A DNA stretch of 64,000 nucleotides from G958295645 sp965242735 (lineage in GTDB: Bacteria > Gemmatimonadota > Gemmatimonadetes > Longimicrobiales > Gaopeijiaceae), in NCBI GenBank assembly GCA_965242735.1, contig OZ251497.1, positions 372,001 through 436,000 of the forward strand. Direction: 5' to 3'. Shown in pieces: positions 34,530-41,859 of the stretch (positions are counted from its first letter, which is position 1; every line of letters starts with the position of its first letter). The translations under genes and the position numbers were made by a program. Under the pieces are notes generated by a model that was not told the origin of the DNA, made no database searches, and was given only the letters and a program-made list of their open reading frames with translations.

Positions 34530-36080
34530 CTAGGAAATGCCCACGCGTCCCTCGACGTCCCGGAGCATCTTCGGCGAGTCGTAGCCCACGCCGTCCTTGA
34601 AGACGAGGACCACGTTGCGGATCACGGACGCCGCGGCGGTCAGGTCGCCGCGCAGGACGATCAGGTCGGCCAGCTTGCCTGCCTCGACCGTGCCGAGATC
34701 GTCGAACATGTCCAGCACGCGCGCGCCGTTGGCCGACACGACCTGCACGGCCTCGGCGGGCGAGAATCCTCCCTCGATCAGCAATTCGTAGTTGCGCTGG
34801 TCGCCGTAGCCCGGGAGCGCGCCGCCGTTGCCTGTGGGGTCCACGCCCGCGGCCAGCACTCCGCCGGCGTCGTGGAACGCCTTCTCGTAGGCCATGGCGT
34901 TGAGCAGCTCTTCCTCGGGCCAGCCGGTCTCGTCGATCTGGGCCTTCGACGCCAAGTAGTCCTCGCGGACCTCGGGCGCCATCGCGTCCAGGCTCCTCGG
35001 GTCTTGCACGGGACGCCCCTGGAAGAACAGTTCGTACACGGCCAGCGTCGAGGTCATCGGCACGTCCGCGTCGATCATGGCCTTGAACGTCGCCGCCACT
35101 TCCGGGCCCTCCACGTCGGCCTTCAGCGCCGCGCGGGTCAGGCCGGCCGGACACTCGTCCTTCGCGCGCCCGGGCACGTAGTCGCTGTTGGTGGGCAGGC
35201 CGTGCTCGATGTTGTCGATGCCCAGCGCGACGGCTTCCGTGAAGCTGATGGAGCAAAGATGGCCGGTGACCTTGATGCCCTGCTTGTGCGCTTCGTCGAT
35301 GGCGGCGCCCAGCTCCGCCGCGCGGATGTTGGTGTACGCCTTGAGCCAGGTCGCGCCCTCTTCCGCCCAGTACCGCACGAACCGGCGCGCCTGTTCCGGG
35401 GACTCCAGCATGGTCATGGTGGACACGCCGCCGCCTGCGGTGATGTAGGGCGCGGTGATGTGAATGCGGGGGCCGGGGACGCGCCCGCCCTCGATCTCGG
35501 CCTTGAGATTGAGTTCGGCGAAGGGCTGGCGGCTGCCCGTGGTGCGCACTGTCGTCACGCCGCTGCCCAGATACAGCCTCGGAGCGCTGTAGGTGAGCTG
35601 TGCGGCGCGCCCTCCCGCGGCCGTGTAGTAGAGATGGTTGTGCAGTCCCACCATGCCGGGCAGCACGGTGTGTCCGGACAAGTCCAGCGCTTCGGCGCCG
35701 GCAGGCACGTCCACCTGGTCCATCGGCCCGACCGCTTCGATGCGCGTGCCTCGAACGAGAACGGTCTGGTTCCGCAACGCAGGCCCGCCCGTGCCGTCCA
35801 GCACGGACACGCCTCGCAGCGCGACGACGGGCGCGTCCACGGCGACGTAGGACGCCGCCGCCGATCCTTCGACGGGCTGCTGGGCCGTTGCCGGCAGTGC
35901 GGTCGCGAGGGCGAAGACGGCCGTGAGGGCGAAGGCCACCGTGAGGGCCAAGGCGGTCGCGGCGAAGAGATGCGTCGCGCCGGGCGCGTCGGCGGGCCGG
36001 GACAGGCGGGGGTCGCAAGGCCGCGCGTCGCCCCGTGACTCCAGGGTCGTGCGCGAGACGGCGAGGGTTGTGGCTTTCAT
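34530..36080 (-). CDS. Secreted amidohydrolase (imidazolonepropionase-like)
   Basis: 516 residues, GGAGAAG before the ATG at 36080. The long leader ends in a hydrophobic, internally repeated stretch and ATAQQ, a signal peptide. The metal-dependent hydrolase core shows VLPGMVGLHNHLYYT (HxH), a Lys in TWLKAYTN (likely carboxylated metal bridge), GHLCS and IEHG His residues, and AAGVDPTGN supplying the last Asp. C-terminal GTVEAGKLADLIVL is the classic second strand domain. Relatives hydrolyse cyclic amides, dipeptides or prolidase-type substrates outside the cytoplasm; the substrate is undetermined. Confidence 0.9.
   Translation of the reverse strand: MKATTLAVSRTTLESRGDARPCDPRLSRPADAPGATHLFAATALALTVAFALTAVFALATALPATAQQPVEGSAAASYVAVDAPVVALRGVSVLDGTGGPALRNQTVLVRGTRIEAVGPMDQVDVPAGAEALDLSGHTVLPGMVGLHNHLYYTAAGGRAAQLTYSAPRLYLGSGVTTVRTTGSRQPFAELNLKAEIEGGRVPGPRIHITAPYITAGGGVSTMTMLESPEQARRFVRYWAEEGATWLKAYTNIRAAELGAAIDEAHKQGIKVTGHLCSISFTEAVALGIDNIEHGLPTNSDYVPGRAKDECPAGLTRAALKADVEGPEVAATFKAMIDADVPMTSTLAVYELFFQGRPVQDPRSLDAMAPEVREDYLASKAQIDETGWPEEELLNAMAYEKAFHDAGGVLAAGVDPTGNGGALPGYGDQRNYELLIEGGFSPAEAVQVVSANGARVLDMFDDLGTVEAGKLADLIVLRGDLTAAASVIRNVVLVFKDGVGYDSPKMLRDVEGRVGIS
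35902..35955 (-). repeat. Three 18-bp repeats in the amidohydrolase signal peptide
   Basis: Units 35902-35919, 35920-35937 and 35938-35955 differ at few positions (core GTGAGGGCGAAGGC on the + strand). They encode the repeating hydrophobic core ALTVAFALTAVFALATAL. Shortening by one unit would bring the signal peptide to a more ordinary length. Confidence 0.7.
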
Positions 36081-36684
36081 GGCAGCTTCTCCGAGGCTCT
36101 TTCGACATGGCGGGCGAGCGGCGTGCTCCCAGCGGCTCGGCTCGTTGCCCGCGCGGGCGCTCCGGCAGCACGCCGGGCAACGTGCACCCCTCGATCGCGA
36201 GCGAAGGGCATTTGGGGAGCAGGCGGTGGAAGATCGCCACGCCGTCGTCCCCGCGCACCCCTCGATCGCGAGCGAAGGGCATGTGGGCGAAGGGCAACCT
36301 ACGGCGAGCAACGGCGTCGCAACAGCCCGGCGGCTCCAGCGACGGCCGCGCTCGGCGTCTGGCGACGCATTCTGTTGTCGCTTCGCGCACCCGGACAGAT
36401 TCTACCTGGAATTTGTCCAAAAAGCTGTCAAAACCCGGCCTGGGTACGAATTTGGACAGCTGAAGCTACGCCGACTTGACAGATTCTACCCAGAATTTGT
36501 CCGAGCATCTGTCAGCATGAGCGTGGAGACGGACGCAAAGGGCCGGGACGCCCAGAGTCGGGGTCGCCCGGATCCGGCAAGGGTCCAGGCGCCTTGGTCC
36601 TTCGTGGCCCGTGCGCCGCGCTCCTTGGCGTCGGCCAAGCCGCGCCCCGTGCGCGCCAAGTCGCAAGAAGGCCGGTTCGGGGCC
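36081..36684. other. 604-base non-coding region with two families of repeats
   Basis: No supported gene. It lies upstream of the amidohydrolase and downstream of the oxidase, both on the minus strand. It holds a 28-base direct repeat (36184-36211 and 36255-36282, core CCCTCGATCGCGAGCGAAGG) and, in a locally A/T-rich stretch, two dyad elements 84 bases apart (36393-36418 and 36477-36502). Confidence 0.6.
36393..36502. promoter_or_regulatory. Pair of imperfect dyads, possible operator
   Basis: Copy 1 has arms GGACAGATTC and GAATTTGTCC around a 6-base spacer (36393-36418). Copy 2 has TGACAGATTC and GAATTTGTCC (36477-36502). Each is followed about six bases later by CTGTCA. A half-site GAATTTGGACA lies between them. 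The 84-base spacing is eight helical turns. The elements are about 310-420 bases upstream of the amidohydrolase start. Confidence 0.5.
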
Positions 36685-39147
36685 TCACGGCAGCGCAGTG
36701 AACGTCATCCGCATCCCCGCCTCCAGGTGTTCCGAGATGTGGCAGTGGGCCATCCAGCGGCCCGGGTTGGTCACTTCCAGGAGGATGTCGGTCGTTGTGC
36801 CGGTCGGCAGCAGGACGGTGTCCTTCCACGCGAGGTTGCGGTTGGGGACGCCGTTTCGAGCGAGCACCAGGAAGCGCTGACCGTGGACGTGGAACGGATG
36901 CTGCATGGCGTGGAAGGAGCGCCGTTCGTTGTGCAGGCGGATCTTGATCACGTCGCCGACGCGAAACGTCCAGTCGATGTCCATGTTCTCGCGGCCGGTG
37001 GCGGGGTCGCGCACGACCCAGCGCACTTCGTCGGTCGTGGCATTCCAATTCATCATGGGCATCGTGCCGGTCCACTCCACGGGATGGAAGTACGCGGAGT
37101 CGAAGCGCATCAGCCGCTCGACCACGAACGGCAGTCCGGAAGCCTCGAGCGTGAAGGTCAGCTCTCGGTCGACGGGATCGTCGAAGCGGTCGCGGTAGAG
37201 GGCGATTTCTCGGGCCGCGCGCACGTTGACGCGAAGGGTGTCGAAGGCCGATGCGCTGGTGCTGGGCCTGAGCGCGGACCGGGCGCCGGCGGTCGACCGG
37301 GCATCGGCGGTCGACCGGGCGGCGGCCCTTGACCGGGCACGGGCGGTCGACCGGGCATCGGCTGTTGACCGGGCGCCGGACGTCTCGGCGAAAGAGTCCG
37401 GTGCGGCCGCGACCCGAACCGTGGCCAGCGTGTCGGTCTCCGGGAAGAACCGGCCTCCCAGGTGGTCGATGCCTTGCACGCGGTTGACCAGGACGGCCTC
37501 GCCGGGCTCGTCGAAGCGCACGTGCACGACGTAGCGCTCGGCCGGTCCCGTCGCGACGCTCTCGATCCACTCTTCGCGCTCGAAGGCGCCCACGTCCGTC
37601 CCGACGATCTTCATGCGGGCGCCGCCCGTGAACGACAAGTTGAACGTGCGCGTGTTGGACGCGTTCGTCAGGTACAGCCGAATCACTTCTCCCGCGACGG
37701 CGTCCATCTGGTAGTCCGGCTCGCCGTTGACCAGGAACACGTTGCCGAACCGGCCCATGAGCGCGTGCGTGGCGCGCTCCGTTCCGAACGGCATGAGCTC
37801 GTCGTCGGCCATGAGGACGTCGTCGATCATGAGCGCTTCTTCGCGGTCGGCCGGTCCGTAGTAGTCCGCGTGCGCGGGGTCCACCAGCATGTTTCCGTAG
37901 AGGCCCAAGTCCTTCATCATGTCTTCGCGGTGATGCGGATGATACCAGTAGACGCCGGGGTCCTCGAAGCGGACTTCGTAGCGAAAGGTCTCGCCGGGCT
38001 GCACCGGATCCTGCGTGATGCCGGGCACGCCGTCCGAGGCGTTGTCGAGGCGCAGGCCGTGCCAGTGAACGGTCGTCGGCCACGGCGTCGAATTGGTGAA
38101 GTTCACCGTGATCTCGGCCTGTTCGCGGACATGGAGCAGGGGTCCCGGGTATTGGCCGTTGAAGGCGTACATGACGTGTTCGCGGCCTCCGATGCGCCGC
38201 CGGACCACGCCTGCCTCGAGCGCGACCGAGTCTCCGTCCTCCAGACGCACGACTTCGCGGGGCCGCGCCATGGGCAGACGGGCCGGGTCGGCGCCGGAGT
38301 CCGGCAAGAAGGGCGCGGCGCCGGGCGCCGGCAGGTTCATGAGGGCCGGCAGCATGACCAGCTCGGGCATCATGGGCGGCATGGGCCATCCCTCGCGCAT
38401 CGCTGCGCCGTGTCCGTGCTCGCCGAGAGAGCCTACAAGGAATTCCTGCATGTCCGGCGGAGACATGCGGTTGCTCGGCGAAGACGCTCGCAGGAGAAGG
38501 CGGCCTTCCCATTCCGCGCCGTCCCGGGAGGCTTCGGCCGTGACGAGAATCATGAACTTGTCGAGCGCGATCTCGCCCACGCTCTGAACGCCGTTGGCCA
38601 CGGCGCCGAGATTGACGACGGTGTCGAAGACGGGCGTGGCCAGCCAGGCGACGTAGTGCCGGTAGTCGCCCAAGGAGGCGGGCGCGGGCAGACCTTCCAG
38701 AGCGAGCACGCCGTCGTAGAGATGGTGGCCGGCCGCGTCGACGGCGACGCCGAAAGGGCTCGCCGCTGGCCTCAGCTCGAGGTGGCCGGTCATTCCGCCC
38801 AAGCCGGGCCGGGCCGTCAAGCGCATGCAGTAGAGGTCGGCGCTGGGCGCGAGCGTGGCGCCGCCCGTTGCCGACCCGCCGCACGGGGTCTGCAGGGCGG
38901 CTGCGTCCGCGCCTGTCGAAGCGGCAAGCAGGACCATCGCGGCCCGTCCTCGCAGAACCGCGCGGCCTGCGAACCGAGCTTGCGCTGGCGCCTGAGTTCG
39001 AGCCGTCGGCGCTCGGCCCTCGGCTACGAGTCGTCGCCTGCCGGCTTCGAGCGCGAGCCTGCGGTCGCGTAGGCGCACCGGCCTCCTCGGCGCGAGGCCG
39101 TTCCGCGCCCTTGCGTCTCCGCTCTTCCCGAAGTCATGTTTCAACAT
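36685..39147 (-). CDS. Multicopper oxidase with extra N-terminal domain
   Basis: 820 residues, AGGTGG before the ATG at 39147. After a long Arg-rich leader and short hydrophobic stretch, residues about 95-235 form an additional beta-rich domain not part of laccase cores. The cupredoxin part has HWHG, YWYHPHH, HPFHVHG and the type-1/type-3 copper motif HCHISEHLEAGM with Met as axial ligand. A six-unit hexapeptide repeat (ARSTAD type) is inserted between domains two and three. Such secreted enzymes oxidise metals or phenolics. Next to an amidohydrolase the context says little about substrate. Confidence 0.92.
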   Translation of the reverse strand: MLKHDFGKSGDARARNGLAPRRPVRLRDRRLALEAGRRRLVAEGRAPTARTQAPAQARFAGRAVLRGRAAMVLLAASTGADAAALQTPCGGSATGGATLAPSADLYCMRLTARPGLGGMTGHLELRPAASPFGVAVDAAGHHLYDGVLALEGLPAPASLGDYRHYVAWLATPVFDTVVNLGAVANGVQSVGEIALDKFMILVTAEASRDGAEWEGRLLLRASSPSNRMSPPDMQEFLVGSLGEHGHGAAMREGWPMPPMMPELVMLPALMNLPAPGAAPFLPDSGADPARLPMARPREVVRLEDGDSVALEAGVVRRRIGGREHVMYAFNGQYPGPLLHVREQAEITVNFTNSTPWPTTVHWHGLRLDNASDGVPGITQDPVQPGETFRYEVRFEDPGVYWYHPHHREDMMKDLGLYGNMLVDPAHADYYGPADREEALMIDDVLMADDELMPFGTERATHALMGRFGNVFLVNGEPDYQMDAVAGEVIRLYLTNASNTRTFNLSFTGGARMKIVGTDVGAFEREEWIESVATGPAERYVVHVRFDEPGEAVLVNRVQGIDHLGGRFFPETDTLATVRVAAAPDSFAETSGARSTADARSTARARSRAAARSTADARSTAGARSALRPSTSASAFDTLRVNVRAAREIALYRDRFDDPVDRELTFTLEASGLPFVVERLMRFDSAYFHPVEWTGTMPMMNWNATTDEVRWVVRDPATGRENMDIDWTFRVGDVIKIRLHNERRSFHAMQHPFHVHGQRFLVLARNGVPNRNLAWKDTVLLPTGTTTDILLEVTNPGRWMAHCHISEHLEAGMRMTFTALP
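37267..37374 (-). repeat. Six 18-bp repeats inside the multicopper oxidase gene
   Basis: The units encode ARSTAD, ARSTAR, ARSRAA, ARSTAD, ARSTAG and ARSALR, 108 bases in frame. They fall in the linker between the second and third cupredoxin domains, after VRVAAAPDSFAETSG. Confidence 0.9.
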
Positions 39148-39203
39148 TGCACCACCTGAACCCAAGATCCCTACCCGTCCACTAACCGGGGCAACTTCAC
39201 GAC

Positions 39204-40343
39204 ATGACCCAGCTAGAGGCAGAAGAAAAGCCGTTGCCGAAGTCGGCGCAAGACGACGCTCTGTTTCGGACAGGCGCTTCGGCCGAGCCCGAAGCGGGAG
39301 CTTCCAGCCAAGCGGAACCGGAGTCGCGGCTTGCCCTGCCGTCCGTGTCGGTCCTCATCCCTGCGCGAGACGCCGAGGGCGACATCGAGCGCGCGCTTGA
39401 CGGGATCATGGCGCAAGACTATCCGGGCTCCGTGGAAGTCGTGGTCGCCGACGGCTCGGACCTAGCGCCCTTGGAAGGCATGTTGCGCGCCCGTTATCCG
39501 ACTGTCCGCGTGATTGCCAATCCGGCACGCGTCATCCCCGCCGGGCTGAACGCGGCGTTGCGGGTCGCGAAGGGCGACGTCGTGGTCCGGTGCGACGCGC
39601 ACGCCGTGCTGCCCATGGACTATGTGCGGCGAGCCGTCGAAAAGCTCGAGAGGACGGGTGCGGCCAACGTCGGAGGCGCGATGCAGGCGGTTGGCGACAC
39701 GTTCTTTGGACGCGCCGTGGCCCTGGCCATGCCGTCGTTGCTCGGGTCGGGAGGGAGCCGCCACAAGTTCGGGGGCGAGGCTGGGCCCGTGGACACGGTC
39801 TACTTGGGCGTTTTTCGCCGGCGCGCGCTCGAGGAGATCGGTGGATTCAACGTCGGCACGCCCGTCAACGAGGACTTCGAGCTCAACTGGCGGCTGCGAG
39901 AGCAAGGCCGGACCGTGTGGTTCGAACCCAGCCTGTGCGTGCGCTACCGGACGCGGCGCACGTGGCGGTCGCTTGCCCGGCAGTACCTGGGCTACGGCTG
40001 GGGCAAGCGCTTGACGATTCGGCTGCATCCCTTTTCTCTGAAGCTCCGCCAAGTCGCGGCGGCGGCGCCCGCGGCGGGGTTGGCCGGCTCCGCGGTCCTG
40101 GCGGCGGCCGGAGCTCCTGGCTGGGCGTGGGCGCTCCTGCCGCTGTGCTACGCGGCGTTGCTTCTCGCCTCTGCGCTGGCGATCGGCATTCGGCGCAGAG
40201 ATCCGGCCGCAATTCTGGTGCCTGTCGTGCTGGTCACGATGCATCTGGCGTGGGCCGCGGGCCTTTTCGTTCCAAGCGCCTTCCTTCTGCCCAAGCACGT
40301 GCGGGAGTCGCTGGCGGCGCGCCGCAACGGAACGCGGCCGTGA
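39204..40343 (+). CDS. Family 2 glycosyltransferase, ExoA-like
   Basis: 379 residues. A polar N-terminal tail of about 45 residues precedes the GT-A core: VSVLIPARDAEGDIERALDGI, EVVVADGSD, the DxD-equivalent VRCDAHA, a GSGGSRHKFGG loop, and NEDFELNWRLREQG. Three hydrophobic segments close the protein, as in membrane-bound sugar transferases such as ExoA of succinoglycan synthesis. It probably adds a sugar to a polysaccharide or glycolipid at the inner face of the membrane. GTGA overlap with the next gene implies coupled expression. Confidence 0.88.
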   Translation: MTQLEAEEKPLPKSAQDDALFRTGASAEPEAGASSQAEPESRLALPSVSVLIPARDAEGDIERALDGIMAQDYPGSVEVVVADGSDLAPLEGMLRARYPTVRVIANPARVIPAGLNAALRVAKGDVVVRCDAHAVLPMDYVRRAVEKLERTGAANVGGAMQAVGDTFFGRAVALAMPSLLGSGGSRHKFGGEAGPVDTVYLGVFRRRALEEIGGFNVGTPVNEDFELNWRLREQGRTVWFEPSLCVRYRTRRTWRSLARQYLGYGWGKRLTIRLHPFSLKLRQVAAAAPAAGLAGSAVLAAAGAPGWAWALLPLCYAALLLASALAIGIRRRDPAAILVPVVLVTMHLAWAAGLFVPSAFLLPKHVRESLAARRNGTRP

Positions 40344-41713
40344 AGCGGCGCGACTTTGTTCGGACCGGTGCGCTGGGCGCCGCGGCCGCGACCGGCGCGG
40401 TCGCCGGGTGCGACGCGAATGGTTCCCGTCGGCCGCAGGGCGGATCCGGGGCGCCGCCGCGGGGAATGCCCGCGCCCCCGGCGCATCCCTTGGCCGCGCC
40501 CGCGAACGAGGTCGTGCGCATAGGCTTCGTGGGCGTCGGGGGCATGGGGACCGCGCACGTGCGCAACTTGGTCCGCATCGAGGGATGCGTCGTCGCGGCG
40601 GTTTGCGACGTCGTGGCGGCCCACGCGGAGCAAGCCGCTCAGATCGTCGAGGACGCCGGCCATCCGCCTCCCGTCCTCTACACGCGCAGCGAGACCGACT
40701 TCGAGCGGCTGTGCGCCGAGGCCGACCTGGACCTCGTGTACACGGCCACGCCCTGGCGCTGGCACGTGCCTGTCTGCGTGGCCGCGATGAGGGCCGGCAA
40801 GCACGCGGCGACGGAAGTGCCCGCCGCGTACACGCTCGACGGTTGTTGGGAACTGGTCGAGACCGCCGAAGCCGCGCGCCGTCACTGCGTGATGATGGAG
40901 AACGTCAACTACGGACGGTCCGAACTGCTCTGCCTCCATTTGGTCCGGCAGGGACTGCTCGGCGAAGTCCTGCATGCCGAGTGCGGCTACCTGCACGATC
41001 TGCGCGCCATCAAGTTCGCCGACGAGGGCGAGGGGCTTTGGCGGCGAGCCCACTCATGGACCCGCAACGGCAACCTGTATCCCACGCACGGCCTGGGTCC
41101 CGTGGCGAACTGCATGGACGTCAATCGCGGCGACAGGTTCGACCATCTGGTCTCCATGAGCGGCCCGTCGCGGGGCCTGCAGGACTGGGCGGCCGAGCAC
41201 TACGCGCAAGATCACCCCAAGAGGGCCGAGACCTTCGCCCTGGGCGACGTCAACGGCAGCCTGATCAAGACCGCGTTGGGAAAGACCATCTACGTGTCTC
41301 ACGACACCAATCTCCCTCGTCCCTACAGCCGCATCAATCTCGTGCAAGGCACGCGCGGCATCTTTCAGGGCTATCCCGATCGGGTCTACGTGGAGGGGCG
41401 AAGCCCGGAGCACGAATGGGAACCGGCCGAATCCTATTACGAGGAACACGAGCATCCGCTGTGGGCGGCCTTGCGCGAGGAGGCTGTCGGCGCCGGCCAC
41501 GGCGGCATGGACTTCTTGGAGGACTACCGGTTGGTGAAGTGCATTCGGGAAGGACTGCCGACCGACATGAACGTGTACGACGCGGCCGCCCTGAGCGCCG
41601 TCTGCGAATTGTCGGAGCGGAGCGTGGCGCAGGGCAGCGCTCCAGTCGCGTTTCCCGACTTCACGCGCGGCCGCTGGCGCGAATGGACGCCGTGGCCGGT
41701 CGTTTCCGCGTAG
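40340..41713 (+). CDS. Gfo/Idh/MocA oxidoreductase, GH109-like, exported
   Basis: 457 residues, GTG start overlapping the previous stop. The N-terminus KRRDFVRTGALGAAAATGAVAGC combines a twin-arginine-like RRDF motif and a Cys at the end of the hydrophobic stretch, so export by Tat is likely. IGFVGVGGMGTAHVRNL binds NAD. EVPAAYTLDGCWELVE, the catalytic-region YPTHGLGPVANCMDVNRGD and GGMDFLEDYRLVKCI match GH109 alpha-N-acetylgalactosaminidases, which act by an NAD-dependent redox mechanism. The precise glycoside is not shown. Confidence 0.88.
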   Translation: MKRRDFVRTGALGAAAATGAVAGCDANGSRRPQGGSGAPPRGMPAPPAHPLAAPANEVVRIGFVGVGGMGTAHVRNLVRIEGCVVAAVCDVVAAHAEQAAQIVEDAGHPPPVLYTRSETDFERLCAEADLDLVYTATPWRWHVPVCVAAMRAGKHAATEVPAAYTLDGCWELVETAEAARRHCVMMENVNYGRSELLCLHLVRQGLLGEVLHAECGYLHDLRAIKFADEGEGLWRRAHSWTRNGNLYPTHGLGPVANCMDVNRGDRFDHLVSMSGPSRGLQDWAAEHYAQDHPKRAETFALGDVNGSLIKTALGKTIYVSHDTNLPRPYSRINLVQGTRGIFQGYPDRVYVEGRSPEHEWEPAESYYEEHEHPLWAALREEAVGAGHGGMDFLEDYRLVKCIREGLPTDMNVYDAAALSAVCELSERSVAQGSAPVAFPDFTRGRWREWTPWPVVSA

Positions 41714-41820
41714 ACGGAGCGCGGCGAACTAGCCGTGGCCGGTCGTTGCCGCGCAGACGAAGCGCGGCGAAACCACGCTGTAGCCGGTCATCCCGCGTGA
41801 CGAGCGCGGCGAACCAGGCC
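41693..41820. repeat. Three ~43-bp tandem repeats over the GH109-like gene end
   Basis: Units start at 41693, 41736 and about 41781 with YGGCCGGTCRTT-like cores and end GCGCGGCGAAC. The first overlaps the last codons and stop of the gene, so the 3' end has been copied into the spacer before the convergent VWA gene. Confidence 0.75.
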
Positions 41821-41859
41821 CTGGCCGCGCGCCCGCCGCGCTGACCTTCGGGTCCGCCC

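Noticed and set aside
36184..36282. Two 28-base repeats with a 43-base interval, CRISPR-like in size
   Set aside because: Only two copies, no further spacers and no cas genes anywhere in the window.
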